From positions 1 through 64,000 of the forward strand of contig JAQTON010000003.1 of the NCBI GenBank assembly GCA_028713325.1: DNA of 64,000 nt. Reading direction: 5' to 3'. This document shows, piece by piece, positions 10,523 through 21,579 of this stretch. How positions within the stretch are numbered: position 1 is the stretch's first letter; each line of letters opens with the position of its first letter. A model generated the notes under the pieces. The model was not told the DNA's origin. It was given only the letters and a program-made list of their open reading frames with translations, and ran no database searches. The position numbers and the translations under genes are program-made. This stretch comes from Candidatus Altimarinota bacterium (lineage in GTDB: Bacteria > Patescibacteriota > Gracilibacteria > BD1-5 > UBA2023).

Positions 10523-11773
10523 ATGTCCCCTTCATCACTCAGAGACCAAGACCCGGAGATTTTCGCTTCCATCCAAGCAGAAACCACCCGCCAAGAATAT
10601 GAACTCGAGCTCATCGCTTCCGAGAACTACGCCTCGAAAGCGGTTATGGAAGCGGCGGGTAGTGTCCTTATGAACAAGTACTCGGAAGGATATCCGGGAA
10701 AACGCTACTATGCGGGGCAAACGAATATCGACGTGGTGGAGAATCTCGCCATTGATCGAGCTCGAGAACTCTTCGGTGCGGAGTACGTGAATGCTCAACC
10801 CCTTTCCGGTTCTCCCGCGAATCTCGCTGTGTATCTCGGACTCTTGCAGCCCGGAGACACGGTTCTCGGAATGAGTCTCGACCAAGGTGGACACCTGTCT
10901 CACGGACATCCTCTCAATTTCTCCGGTTTGCTCTATAAGATCGTATCATACGGAGTGGACAGAGAGACGGAAATGATCGACATGGACGAGGTCGAAAGAA
11001 TCGCGATTGCGTCGAAACCTCGTATGATCATCGCCGGATTCTCCGCATATTCAAGGGATCTCGACTGGAAACGATTCCGAGACATCGCAGACAAAGTCGG
11101 TGCGTACCTCATGGCGGACATCTCTCATATTGCGGGACTCGTTGCCGGAAAGGTTCTCGAAAATCCGGTTCCGTACTGTGATGTCGTTACGACAACCACA
11201 CACAAAACCCTTCGTTGACCACGAGGGGCAATCATTATGTCGAAAGAGAATCTCGGTCCTGCCCTTGCTCGTGCCGTATTCCCCGGAGTTCAGGGTGGTC
11301 CTCATGAGAACCTCATCGCCGCAAAAGCGGTTGCCTTCCGAGAAGCCCTTCTCCCATCTTTCGGAGTGTATGCGAAACAGGTGGTTGCGAATGCACAAAC
11401 ACTCGCAAGAAATCTCAACTCACAAGGACTTCGGGTTGTTTCTGGTGGAACCGACAACCACTTGATGCTCCTCGATGTCTTCGGAAGTTTCGGAATTACC
11501 GGAAAAGAAGCAGAAAAGGCCCTCGAAGAAGTGGGAATCAGTACCAATAAGAATATGATCCCGTTCGATCCGCGTAAACCCATGGATCCATCGGGAATCC
11601 GCATCGGAACTCCCGCCATCACGACTCGCGGAATGGGGGCAAAAGAAATGGAAATCCTCGGAGAAATCATTGTCCGAACCCTCAAAAATCGAGAAAATGC
11701 AGGTGAACTCGAGAAGATTAAGCAGGAAGTAAAGACGCTTTGTGTGAAGTTTCCACTCTATTCTAAAAACTAA
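10523..11773 (+). CDS. glyA: Serine hydroxymethyltransferase (UGA read as Gly)
   Basis: GlyA converts serine and tetrahydrofolate to glycine and methylene-tetrahydrofolate with pyridoxal phosphate. The frame is interrupted by TGA at 11216 (codon 232), exactly at the glycine of the invariant THKTLRGPRG motif, three residues after the PLP-binding lysine; read as glycine the protein is 416 residues, the normal length. Other family blocks are intact: [43 protein letters not shown]. This is the clearest single proof of code 25 here. The enzyme works with FolD just upstream, and its product glycine is the amino acid that the reassigned codon carries. Confidence 0.98.
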
Positions 11774-11777
11774 ACTT

Positions 11778-12131
11778 ATGGGCATCCAAATAGAATTCAA
11801 TCCCGACCTTGCACTCAGAAATATTTCCGAGTTTGCGAATAACAAGAGAAAAATAGAGGAATGTATCCCTGAGAATCTTGAAGTTGGGAGGATGTATCCT
11901 TTCTTGAAGCGAGATCAACGGAACTATTGGCTTCTTGGAGAGATACCACTCATTGAAACTCAGGGAAATGGGAATCTCTCCCGACCAAAGGCAAGTATTA
12001 TTATCCTGGAAGCAACTCACTTTGTGGATAATAATACTTTGTATACCCGGGGGTTTTACAAAGTTATCGAGGTATTCAAGGATGATGCAGTACACTTCGA
12101 ATGTTTCGACCGTGTTGGAACAAGAAAATAA
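11778..12131 (+). CDS. Hypothetical protein
   Basis: The 117-residue product has no signal peptide, membrane segment or motif I recognise. It is a mixed alpha/beta sequence with many charged residues, including EVGRMYPFLKRDQRNYWLLG and RGFYKVIEVFKDDAVHFECF, which look like strands of a small beta-barrel domain. It begins four bases after the glyA stop and is probably co-transcribed with glyA. No role can be assigned. Confidence 0.75.
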   Translation: MGIQIEFNPDLALRNISEFANNKRKIEECIPENLEVGRMYPFLKRDQRNYWLLGEIPLIETQGNGNLSRPKASIIILEATHFVDNNTLYTRGFYKVIEVFKDDAVHFECFDRVGTRK

Positions 12132-12162
12132 AATCTTTTAAACGTATAACCTATAATATTTT

Positions 12163-12876
12163 ATGTGACTCGACGGTCTCGATAATCTTGACGGTGATGA
12201 AGGCGGAGTGGAGGGTGGTTCGGAGCAACAGTCCGAAGCCTCCAAGGCGAAAGCCGCGAAATCCCTTGCGGGGATTAAGCGGATACAAAAGGATGAAGGG
12301 AAAGCGAAACGCGACAACGACCACCTTCACGAGTGTCTTCGTGAGATTATCGTATCGGAAAAGTACGATGTCCTCATCCCGTATATTTTCCCTCTTTTTG
12401 GGGCGGGAATCCCTTCTCACATCATCATCGGAGCTTTTTCTCTTGTGTACCAACGTGCATCGGATATTATTCGAGATCACTATATCTCGGATACCAACAG
12501 TCTCGCCCTTACCAATCAGACGTCTGCAGATAAAAAGTACTCTCACAGAACTTTTGCACTCACGCCATTCGCGAGTCCGGTGGAATTTGACGACCAGACC
12601 ATCGACCCCGCTATCAGGAAGCGTATCAATGAATGGGTGGAGGATATATTCACCGTCGTAAGCCATGATCCTTCCGTGGTTATGACCGAGCGTTTTCTCT
12701 CGATCCTCAGTTCCAAAGAGAAACACGATGTCGTGAAACTCCTCTCCGGAGTCCTTATATTCTTCCTCCTCCGGGTCAATGTCCATATTTCCGGGGATAA
12801 AGCCTCGCTCTATACAGAGTTTATATTGAAAGAGGTGGAGAAGAAGTTGAAGGGGTTGAAATTGGAGGGGATTTAA
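12163..12876 (+). CDS. Hypothetical protein with UGA as second codon
   Basis: The start ATG at 12163 is followed at once by TGA (glycine in code 25), giving 237 residues beginning MGLDGLDNLDGDEGG; a standard-code reading would begin later at a GTG. TATAAT at 12152-12157 ends only five bases before the ATG, which suggests a near-leaderless message. The N-terminus is acidic and glycine-rich, then a lysine-rich helix (KAKAAKSLAGIKRIQKDEGK), then a helical domain with one hydrophobic stretch (VVKLLSGVLIFFLLRVNV) near residue 200. The end overlaps the comEC stop by four bases on the other strand. I do not recognise the family. Confidence 0.75.
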
Positions 12877-14366
12877 TTTTCTTCCTCCCTCAAATACACC
12901 ACCAAAAAAGTCACCATCATCAGATACCCGATTTCAAAAACATATGTATATACCCCGAGATCAATAGGAAGTGTCGCGTAGGAAAAGCTTCCGAACCAGG
13001 CAACCGCCTGGAGGATGTACGAGAGTCCGAGCCAAGTGGGAAACCCGAGCCATATTCCGAGAGTCGAGGAAAAGAAGGCTCCAACCATACTCAGAAACCC
13101 TCCGAGCATCACGAGGGGAATGAGTGGAACGGTGGCGACATTCGCAAGCGGAGAGACGAGGGAAATCTGTCCGAAATTCACCATAAGGATGGGGAGAGTA
13201 AATACCATGGCAGCGAGACACATCGCGAGCGATTCCCGAAGTCCGAACCACTTCGGAAGGAAAGAAAACATTCGGGTGAAAAAATCTCCGAAAAAAAGAA
13301 GTCCGAACACGGCGAGAAATGAGAGATGGAAACTTATGTCATGGTTGAGAACCAACGGATCGAGCACGACAAATCCGACTGCAACCGCGAGGAGGATGGA
13401 GAAAGATCGCATCTTTTTCCCGGAAAGGAGGATGGTATAGGCGATGAGTCCGAACACGCTCGCCCGAAGAACCGATACCTGCGGGCCGACTATGAGCGTG
13501 AAAAATCCTATACAGACAAGTGCGAGTAAAAGTCGGAGAACTATGGGGAACGACCGAAAGAGAAACGAGAGGAATATGAGGATGATCGTAATATTGAATC
13601 CGCTCACGGCGATGATATGCGTAAGTCCCGCACTATTGAAGTGGGTCTTCGTTTCCACGGAGAGATTCGCCCGCTCGCCGATGAGGATTCCTTCGAGGAG
13701 TTTCGCCGTCTCTCCCGGATAGATGTATTCTATGGTGGAGAGGAATTTCTCTCGGGTTTCTCGGATAAATATTCTCCAGGACGGTGACGGGTTTTTCCCG
13801 ACTATTTCAGGAAAAGATACCGACGTTGTGACATAGATGTCACCTAAAAGAAGATAGGTGCGATAGTCGAAAGTTTCATTACTTTTCGGGAGCATGAGCT
13901 TCCCGGTAAACGAGATAATATCGTCGATATTTTTCTTGCGACTGTCAGGAAATATTACAAGAACTCAGACCTTTGAAGGAAAAACCCGTGTTCCTATGGT
14001 AAGGTTTCGGAGGATATACCGAGCATTTTTGTCGTTCTCGGAGATTTTTTCCGTAAGGGTTCCTCTTATGGAAACCTTTTGTGTGAAAAATACGGTCTCT
14101 TTTTCAAAAATATTCGTTATCGTTTCGATATTTTGAAGCCTTTCTATACTTAAATATCCGCCAAAACAGAAAAAGAATATAAAAATAAGAACATAAAGGA
14201 ATTTTGAACGGAAAAAGAAAAGAACCTGAATAGATACGATACAGACAAAAAGAAGAAGAAAAAGAGTATTTTCCCGAAAAATATTCGTTAAAAAAATCCC
14301 CGACATAACACCAGTTGCACCGAGAAAAAAGAGCGTTTGATCGTGGATGCGAAGATTTTTCATCAT
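12873..14366 (-). CDS. comEC: ComEC/Rec2-family DNA uptake channel, short form
   Basis: ComEC forms the inner-membrane channel through which single-stranded DNA enters during natural transformation. The 497-residue protein (one TGA-glycine at 13965) has two N-terminal membrane segments, a soluble region, and then the competence domain with the marker GLTHIIAVSGFNITII (about residue 255) and about eight further membrane helices. It ends after the channel domain and lacks the C-terminal metallo-beta-lactamase-like nuclease domain of the long ComEC form. It starts 37 bases after lgt ends, in the same direction. The pilin-like genes at 61.5-63.5 kb and ComF at 50.4 kb fit a transformation system. 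Confidence 0.9.
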
Positions 14367-14402
14367 GGAAAGTTTTTAAACTTCTTTATATATCCTATGC
14401 AG

Positions 14403-15143
14403 TCAGTGTGCTCCCAAAAAGAAAAGAAAAACGGAACCTATTTGATTGAGATTAAAAAAAACATATGCCTTGAAGATATCGGTTCCTCCGCTATAGAACT
14501 CGGCACTGAAGAGGATGATAGAGAAAAGGAGAATCCCTATATACCCGACCAATCCTTCAATCTTGGTGAATTTACGAATCAGATAGAGACAGAAAAAGAG
14601 AAAAAATGAAACGAAAGAGTACAGGAGAGCGAGAGGAAACATGGGGGACGTATAGGGAGTGTTGCTTCCATCGCTCGTTGCAGCTATTCCCATAAAAGAA
14701 TCGGTCGGTCGCCCATAAATCTGTCCACCGAAAAATGCTCCGATAAACCCGATAATGGAAGCGAAAAGAAAGGCGAGAACGATGGCATCTATATATTTGC
14801 GTGAAGAAATCATAAATCGTTTGAGTTGGAAAAGAAGCACGACCATGAACCCGAGTATTCCCCCCATAAGGGAGAAATTGTAGTCGGACATGAGAAGAAA
14901 CTTCAATATACCCTGACTCCAGAGAAATTGAAAATCACGCCATTCGGCGACGATATAGAAAAGTCTCGAGAAGACGAACATGGAAAGAAAAAACCAAAGA
15001 ACATTCCCGAGGAAAAAATTCGCATTGATTCCAAATTTTTCAGAAAGCTTGTACAGCATGAAAAAAAAGAGAATAAATGAAATGGAAAGTGCCAGTCCAA
15101 ATGTGTAGATCGTTATTCCAAGTATTTCTATTTGTGGATACAT
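14403..15143 (-). CDS. lgt: Prolipoprotein diacylglyceryl transferase-like membrane protein
   Basis: Lgt attaches diacylglycerol to the lipobox cysteine of lipoproteins. The 246-residue protein has about seven hydrophobic segments and the family pattern: N-terminal ITIYTFGLALSISFI, FSRLFYIVAEW, and the most diagnostic stretch GGQIYGRPTDSFMG (about residues 138-151), matching the Lgt GR-P-T-D signature. The usual R-H-P-x-Q-L-Y-E box is only weakly seen (TSPMFPLALLYSF), so the sequence is divergent. A candidate substrate is the lipoprotein at 48380-48808. comEC follows in the same transcription unit. Confidence 0.75.
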   Translation of the reverse strand: MYPQIEILGITIYTFGLALSISFILFFFMLYKLSEKFGINANFFLGNVLWFFLSMFVFSRLFYIVAEWRDFQFLWSQGILKFLLMSDYNFSLMGGILGFMVVLLFQLKRFMISSRKYIDAIVLAFLFASIIGFIGAFFGGQIYGRPTDSFMGIAATSDGSNTPYTSPMFPLALLYSFVSFFLFFCLYLIRKFTKIEGLVGYIGILLFSIILFSAEFYSGGTDIFKAYVFFNLNQIGSVFLFFLGAH

Positions 15144-15192
15144 AATCTTTTACTTAAAAATAAAACCTTGTATGTATTCTCAAGAAAATTTC

Positions 15193-15300
15193 CTGAAAAA
15201 TGATGAAATTTATGCGAAAAGTAAGGACCGGAGTGAACCGTACGACTGTACGGAGAACGAGGAAGCGAAACTTTGAACGTAAAGTTCGCATTTTACAGAG
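15193..15300. repeat. Dispersed structured repeat, copy C (inverted orientation)
   Basis: Contains GGAGTGAACCGTACG ACTG TACGGAGAACGAGGAAGCG, the reverse complement of the core of copies A and B. Outer arms near TATGCGAAAAGT and AAAGTTCGCATT pair imperfectly. It separates lgt from rny. Confidence 0.75.
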
Positions 15301-15305
15301 ATTTT

Positions 15306-16838
15306 TTATCTTGCATATTCTATTACCCGCTTCTCTCGAATCAAATTCACCTTCACTTCGCCCGGATAAGAGAGGTTCGCCTCGATAGATCCGGCTATTT
15401 GTTGAGCGAGTTGCTCCGCTTCATAATCGGAAACCGTTGCCGCATCGACAAATACCCGAACCTCACGTCCGGCGGAAAGTGCGTATGCTTTGGAAACTCC
15501 CGAGAAACTCATAGCAACGTTTTCCATCTCCTGGATACGCTTGATGTACTCTTCCGCGTTCATACGACGAGCACCTGGGCGTACTGCACTGATTGCATCT
15601 GCAATCTGTATGATTTTTGTTTCGATACAAATTTGTGGAACCGCATCATGGTGTCCTTCTATGATATTGATAAGATTTTCGGAAAGTCCGTACTTACGGG
15701 CGATCTTCCCTCCGATCTCCGGGTGTGTTCCCTCGATATCATGATCGAGAGCCTTCCCGATATCATGGAGAAGTCCTCCCTTGAGAGCCAGTTGCGAATC
15801 TGCTCCGATCTGCTTGGCGATCGCCTCGGCGATATAGGCAACCTCTTTTGAGTGGATAAGGATATTCTGTCCGTAACTCGTTCGGAACCGAAGTTTCCCG
15901 ATAAGCGGAATGATTTCGTCCGGAATTCCGGTAATCCCCATTTCGTTGAGAGCCTTTTCTCCGAGTTCATAGATAACCTTATCCGCATCCTGCTGATTCT
16001 GCTCGACAATCTCCTCGATACGGGCCGGTTGAATACGCTTGTCTTCGATGAGTTGTTCAAGGGATTTCTTGGCGATATAACGCCTGAAAAGGTCGAAACT
16101 GGAGATAAACACCGTATCTGGACTGTCGTCAATAATGAGAGAAACTCCCGTTGCTCGCTCAAATGCGATGATATTTCGCCCTTCTTTTCCGATAAGCTTT
16201 CCTTTTATATCATCATTTTCAAGATGAATAAGGGTTTGGGTCATTTCGGCCGTCACATCTCCGGAGTATTGTTGAATGGATTTGATAAGAATTTCACGAG
16301 AAAGTTCTTTCTCTCTCACGCGGAGTTCCACTTTTTTCTTCTCAATAACAGCAAGTATGTCTTTTTCGTACAGCTCTTCGGTTCTTTTCAATAGCATTGT
16401 TTTTGCTTCTTCTACGCTGAGTTTAGAAATTTCTGACAATTTTCATTGAAGCTCTCTTTTTGCTTCTTCCATGCCTGTTCGGGCTTTTTCAAGCTCGTCT
16501 TCTTTTTCTCTGAGTCCCGTTTGTTTTCTATCAATCTCTTCAAGTTTTTGTTCTATTCTCTCTTCTTTTTGAATAATCTTCGCTTCGATTTCTTCTGCTT
16601 TTTTTGTTTTCTCGCGAATTTCTGTTTTTTCTTCTTCGATACGCTTTCGTTCTTCCGATGCTTGATTCTTTGCTTCTGCTATAAGGGTTTTTACCTCTTC
16701 TTGTCCGGACTGAAGAAGTTTATTAAGGCTTTCTTGGTCTCTTGAATCCTGTTTCTTTGTAAAAAAAGCAAGGAGAAAATACACAAGAATACCAGATACG
16801 ATAGCACCGGAAAAGATGCCCATTAAAAGGGTTTGCAT
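15306..16838 (-). CDS. rny: Ribonuclease Y (UGA read as Gly)
   Basis: RNase Y is a membrane-anchored endoribonuclease that starts mRNA decay. The 510-residue frame is continuous with TGA at 16443 (codon 132) as glycine. Domain order is standard: one N-terminal membrane helix (residues 5-27), a long Glu/Lys coiled coil (about 35-170), a KH domain with GKEGRN (about residue 215), and an HD domain with LLHDIGKALDHD (about residue 358) and the downstream ADAISAVRPGARR block. Without the recoding, the coiled coil and catalytic part appear as two proteins. A structured repeat lies just after the gene. Confidence 0.96.
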
Positions 16839-17054
16839 AAATGATTGTTGATAGGAAAGATAAAATGTACCATTGCATAAAATAAGTTTTTCTCTATACT
16901 CTTATAGAGATCTACTCTTCTTATAAAGGAATATGTAAAAAGATTTGGATCAAATTTTGAAGGAAAAATACTCTTCTCCTTTACAGTACTATAAGAAAAA
17001 ATATAAAAAGTCAATTTTCGCACGGGAAGCCCCGTTAATATCCCCCTCATTATT

Positions 17055-17513
17055 ATGCAAAAATTCACCTGTACCGCTTGTTCATATATATATAATCCCT
17101 TTGTTTGAGAAGAAGATATCCCTTCTGGGACGGCTTTTGAATATCTGGATGAGTCTTGGATATGTCCTCATTGCGGAGAAGATAAAGATAGTTTTATAGA
17201 AACTCCCATAAATATTCAAGATATCTCTCGCTCGGGAATAATAACCGAGCAGGAATCCAGTCATATTCCTTTTTATAAAGAACAGGGGGATTCCATAGTA
17301 ATTCAAATAGGAACCGATGACACTCCCCATGAAATAGAAGAAAATCACTTTATTGAATATGTTGGACTTTTTGAGACAGATGGTGAAATTATCGAACTGA
17401 AGCTTCAGCCGGAAGAGGATACTCTTATTTTTGAAAATCCTGGGTTCGACGAATATGAAGTTCGATTGAGTTGTAATATTCACGGGGTTTATAGAGGCAT
17501 AAAGATAGAGTAA
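17055..17513 (+). CDS. Rubredoxin-like domain fused to superoxide reductase (UGA read as Gly)
   Basis: Reading TGA at 17106 (codon 18) as glycine gives a 152-residue protein absent from a standard-code annotation. Residues 1-48 resemble rubredoxin, with CTAC and CPHCGED iron-binding pairs. Residues 66-152 match superoxide reductase (neelaredoxin/desulfoferrodoxin C-terminal domain): HIPFY, HEIEENHFIEYV and CNIHGVY supply the four histidines and one cysteine of the iron centre. The enzyme reduces superoxide to peroxide without releasing oxygen, with the rubredoxin part as electron donor. It precedes a 2Fe-2S protein and complements the peroxiredoxin at 40.3 kb. Confidence 0.9.
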
Positions 17514-17662
17514 TAGATAGATATATTCAACTCACCGGTAGTATTTTCATTTTGATGTTCATATGGCCTTGGTATATTTGAGGATTTCCACGGCTTCATA
17601 TGGACGAGAAATGAAAAACTATCGGAGAAATAACTCATATAATTATTAACTCACTTATTTTT

Positions 17663-17902
17663 ATGATAGTAAAAGTTTGTACCGGTGCATCTTGCAAGGG
17701 GCGATTCTCTCCCTATATTTTCAAACGACTCCTCGCAGAAAAAGCAAAGTATGATACCACTCACAAAAGTACCATCGAGGAGTGTGGTTGTCAGGGGAGT
17801 TGTAAAACATGACCCGTCATCGTCATAGATACTGTTCTTTTTGATAGAATGGATCCAATTAAAGCAAGTGTTCTCTATCTCGAAAACCTGTTGAAAAAAT
17901 AA
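17663..17902 (+). CDS. Thioredoxin-like [2Fe-2S] ferredoxin (UGA read as Gly)
   Basis: The 79-residue frame is continuous with TGA at 17810 (codon 50) as glycine. It has the thioredoxin-like ferredoxin pattern of the NuoE C-terminal domain: CTGASC near residue 6 and CGCQGSCKTGPVIVI near residue 41, with the recoded glycine in the conserved GP-V-V segment. These cysteines would bind a [2Fe-2S] cluster and carry electrons in the cytoplasm. It lies 150 bases after the superoxide reductase gene in the same direction, so it may supply that enzyme; this link is inferred from position. A terminator follows. Confidence 0.85.
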
Positions 17903-17928
17903 TCCCGTTTGGGATTATTTTTTTTATT
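17898..17928. terminator. Rho-independent terminator
   Basis: AATAATCCC/GGGATTATT stem with a four-base loop and T run; it overlaps the stop codon of the 2Fe-2S gene and separates it from the convergent protease gene. Confidence 0.85.
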
Positions 17929-17944
17929 TTGAACTGAGGATTCT

Positions 17945-19291
17945 CTATTTCTTTCCATTATTTGTTTCCAGTGCTTTTTTTTCGAGAATTTCTTTATTTT
18001 TTATATATTCCTCGATAGTTTGTTGTTTGTCTCCTGTTGTAATAAATCGTAGAAGTACTTTCTTAGCTTCCTCAAGTTGTCTATCATATTTTTTCTCATA
18101 ATCTTCGCTTAAAAATTTTATTTCAATATCTGGTTTTATCCCTATTTTATCAATTCCGTAATCTTTTGGGGTGTACCATTTTGCCACTGTTATTTTCATC
18201 TCGCTTCCGTCGCTCAAATTGAACGGTTGTTGTACGGAGCCTTTTCCGTAACTTTTTTGTCAGACAAGAATGGCGAGATTATAATCTTTCAGTGCTCCCG
18301 CGGTAATCTCAGATGCGGATGCGGAATTTTCATTTATTAAAATGATTATAGGAAGTGATTTTCTTGTGTTCCCATAAGAGAAATATGATTTATTAAGAAA
18401 CGGATTTTTTTCCTTCGTAGTCACGAGAATTTTATCCTTCTCTACAAAATTTGAGAGAATAGAAACGGCTGTTTCGAGATATCCACCACCATTGTCCCGA
18501 AGATCTATAATAAATCCTGTGGCTTTTTGATTTTCTAAATCAATCAAAGTTTTAGAAAAATCATCTGCGGTTTTTTCTCCAAAAATAGAAAGAGCAATGT
18601 ATCCGATTTTTGTACCCTCTATAATTTTACCATCCACGGAAGGAATATCTATTTTCCTTCTTGTAATAGTTTTTATCATAATTTCTTTCTGTCCTGCCCG
18701 AATAATTTCGAGAGTAACGGTAGTATTTTCTTTTCACCGTATTTTTGAAACTGCTTCTATAAGAGTGAGATCTTTTAACTCTTCATTATTCGCTTTTATG
18801 ATAATATCTCCCGAGAGAAGTCCCTCCTCTTTCGCCGGGGATCCGGCTATGAGTCGTTCGATAATAACTCAAAAATCATTTTTTTCTATCACTGCACCTA
18901 TTCCTTCAAAATCTCCGGAAAGTACTTCGTTGAATTTTTTTGTTTCATCTAGATTAAAATATTCACTATGTTTATCTCCGAAAGCACCGATAAACCCTTT
19001 TATCATCCCGGAAATAAGATCCTTTTCAGAAAGAGTATCAAATCCATAATAATTTTCTGCAGAAAATTTATACGCTTCATAAAATAAATCAAGATTTACA
19101 GGGGTTTTTTCTTTTGTCGGGACATTGTTTTGGGAAACAAAAATGTCTTCTATTCAAAATTTTCATAGAATGAAAGATTGTGCCTTTTGTTCAAAAGCCC
19201 TAAGGGGAAATAGACTGTTTACCACTATTCAGAATAAAAAGGAGAGGAGTCAAATTAAAACTATAAATGTATTCTTTCAGAAAAATGACAT
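17945..19291 (-). CDS. ctpA: S41-family C-terminal processing protease with PDZ domain (eight UGA-Gly codons)
   Basis: The 448-residue frame needs eight TGA codons read as glycine; the standard code cuts it into fragments. An N-terminal membrane anchor (FIVLIGLLSFLFGIVV, about residues 8-23) is followed by a PDZ domain (GDFEGIGAVIEKNDFGVII, then GLLSGDIIIKANN) and the S41 catalytic domain with GFIIDLRDNGGGYLETAV, the nucleophile segment NENSASASEI (about residue 322) and the lysine in VGQKSYGKGSVQ (about 348). Such proteases trim or degrade proteins outside the membrane. TGA-encoded glycines include the conserved one before QKSYGKG. Its start faces the AT-rich gene group across a 400-base gap. 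Confidence 0.93.
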
Positions 19292-19689
19292 AATATTAGA
19301 AACAAATGATAAAAATAGAAGAAAATTTCTTTACAGGTTTCATAGTACGAATTTCTTTTAAAAAACAAGTCAAATGATTTATTTCTTTCAAATAAAAAGA
19401 ATGTGTGAAAGTATTTTTTTTCTCTTAAAGAAGATACTAGGGTTATTATAGATAATAAAAAATGTTAAAAACTTTTTTGAATAAAACTATAACTAGATTC
19501 AGAATATTTTTTTCTCAGTCGTATTATTATATATTACTATCTATTAAATATTAAATTAATAATATAATAAACAAGTATGTTAAATATTAATTAAAAATCA
19601 GTAAGTATTTGATGTAAGAAATATTTTGTTATTTTCTATAAAAGTGATATACTCAGTATGAATATTTTATATTAAAAATAAAATAATAA
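19292..19689. other. AT-rich intergenic region with divergent promoters
   Basis: This 398-base gap separates ctpA (minus) from the 19690 gene (plus). It is very AT-rich. GATATACT near 19647, preceded by TTGTTA, is a plausible promoter for the plus-strand genes. I see no gene or repeat in it. Confidence 0.5.
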
Positions 19690-20001
19690 ATGTTTCTCTG
19701 AAGTCTCCTTAAAAAATTCTCAAAAAATAATGAAAAACGTCAGATTATTCGTGAGGTTATTTTTCGTCTTTCATTAGATAAAAAACAAGAACAACTCTAT
19801 ATGGAATCTCTTGATATACTCGATGATGAATATCTGGATCTTTTTTATAAAAAACTCACGGCTCTCATCGATATTCTCGAGGAGAAAGATATAATAAATT
19901 CACAGGAAAAACAAAATGAGAAAATATTGGAAATACAAGGAAAAGAAGAGAAAGAAGAGAAATATACTACAAATTTTAACATATTATTTGATAATATTTA
20001 G
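19690..20001 (+). CDS. Small charged hypothetical protein, first of an AT-rich gene group
   Basis: With TGA at 19699 (codon 4) as glycine the frame runs 103 residues from the ATG at 19690. The sequence is helical and charged (KRQIIREVIFRLSLDKKQEQ, then DDEYLDLFYKKLTALIDILE), ending in a glutamate/lysine tail. No known motif. It is the first of four tightly packed genes of low GC, all of which need UGA-glycine. A cytoplasmic accessory protein of the membrane proteins that follow is possible. Confidence 0.65.
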
Positions 20002-20004
20002 ATT

Positions 20005-20223
20005 ATGAGTAATGAAATATATTCTGAAATCAACAACAATTTATCTTCATCAATTCAACAAGTAAAAGAAAAAATGGATATTTTTTTTCTTGATCCAAAC
20101 AATAAAAAAATAGTTTTGGGATTATTTGGATGAATTCAATGATTTGCTTACGAACAGGAAATACAAAGAACTAAAAAGAATGCAACTAGAGAATTAAAAA
20201 AATTTAAAACCACTATTGTTTAA
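20005..20223 (+). CDS. Small hypothetical protein with hydrophobic glycine motif
   Basis: A 72-residue frame starting three bases after the previous gene, with TGA at 20131 and 20140 read as glycine in the segment VLGLFGGIQGFAYEQE. That segment could be a short amphipathic or membrane-touching helix; the rest is polar. It is too short for the standard code to show. Spacing to the next gene is six bases, so co-translation is likely. No family recognised. Confidence 0.6.
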
Positions 20224-20229
20224 AAAAAT

Positions 20230-21576
20230 ATGCAAAGTTTTAAGGCTATCTGTGCTAAAAATAATCAGAAAGTAGAACTGGTTGTTCAATATAATTCCTT
20301 GGAAGAAGCCCGACAGGCACTTCATAAACAGGGATATTCCATTGTTGAGATAAAAGCTATAGAAGAAAGAGAAAATCAAGGAAAAATATTTTATTTTGAT
20401 ATTATATTGGATGGAAATAAAAAGAGCGGGCAAATACAATCCACCGATCTTTTTAAAGCATATATAAAACTTGTGAGTGATCTTCATTATCAAGTTATAT
20501 CCATTTATGATAATATATCCGCCACAGAAGAAGAAAAAAGATTCACCACATCAAAAATTCATTCCTGATATCTTCTCTATCTCGAACAAAATACAAAAAA
20601 AGAGGAAAAAAAAGAGGAAAAAATAGAACAAACAACCCAAATACAAGCAGCATATTCTGATATTTCCAATACTTTTATTGGAAAAGAGATACAAAGATAT
20701 TATCTTCTTATTGATAGAATTCTCCAAAAAATTGAAACTATTCTTAGTACTTATGGGCAATATATAGAGTCTGAGAGAAGAGGAAAACTTCAGAATTTTC
20801 TTACAACTCTCAAACAATTAAAAAATACTACCAATATTGATAAACTTCGTATTGTTTCAGAAAATGCTCTCATAAAAATCGGAGAATTAGAATTGGAACT
20901 TATTCAATCGAATAAAGTGATAGAAAAACAGGAATTTTTAAAAGAAACAAACGAACTTTTAAAAAAATTTGGATCATGAACAAAGATTCGTAATCCAGAA
21001 ACAGATATATCTTTAAAAATACAACGTATTATAAAAGATTTCTTTCTTCAAATTTCTATAAAAAAAAGAATTCCTTCAAAAGAAAAAAAAATAGATACAC
21101 AATCATATGTTTTTTATAAAAATCTCAGAGAATTGAATATTTATAAAGAAAAACTTCATGCTGTTCAAAAAAACCTTTTTATTGCGACTGTCTTTTTTCA
21201 AAAAGAGAAAATTATACGTCTTTCCATAAGAAAAAAACTTATTATTCAAAATATAAAACTTATAGAAAAACGTATTAAAAATACGCAATTTTCATATACG
21301 AGCGTAGTAAAATGATTGGTATATTATACAGATATAAGTATTTTTCTTTTAAAAATAATAGGAGACTATCTTATCTATATTATTTTTATATATTCTTTAT
21401 TTTTTATATATTTTTCTCTGGGATGAATATATTCTTTTAATTATTCCATACTTTTTTTTCTTGTTATTTTTTTATTTTTTTCCTTTCTCACAAGGCTTAT
21501 AAAAAACAATTCTTTTCTTATCGGATATATCGGTATTTTTATCTTTTTTTATCTTTTTTTACAATTTAACTTTTAA
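20230..21576 (+). CDS. Coiled-coil membrane protein with GspF/PilC-like N-terminus
   Basis: Four TGA codons (20566, 20977, 21313, 21424) read as glycine give a 448-residue protein. The first 45 residues (SFKAICAKNNQKVELVVQ, then SLEEARQALHKQGYSIVEIK) resemble the N-terminal segment of GspF/PilC platform proteins of type II secretion and type IV pili. The middle is a long charged helical region with coiled-coil character (about residues 115-350), and the C-terminal 80 residues hold two or three hydrophobic membrane segments. This order differs from real PilC, so I call only the N-terminal resemblance. It overlaps the operon context of two small genes and a polytopic partner. Confidence 0.7.
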
Positions 21577-21579
21577 GAG

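Noticed and set aside
16823-17068. Minus-strand frame upstream of rny
   Set aside because: It lies in the AT-rich leader between rny and the superoxide reductase gene and overlaps both.
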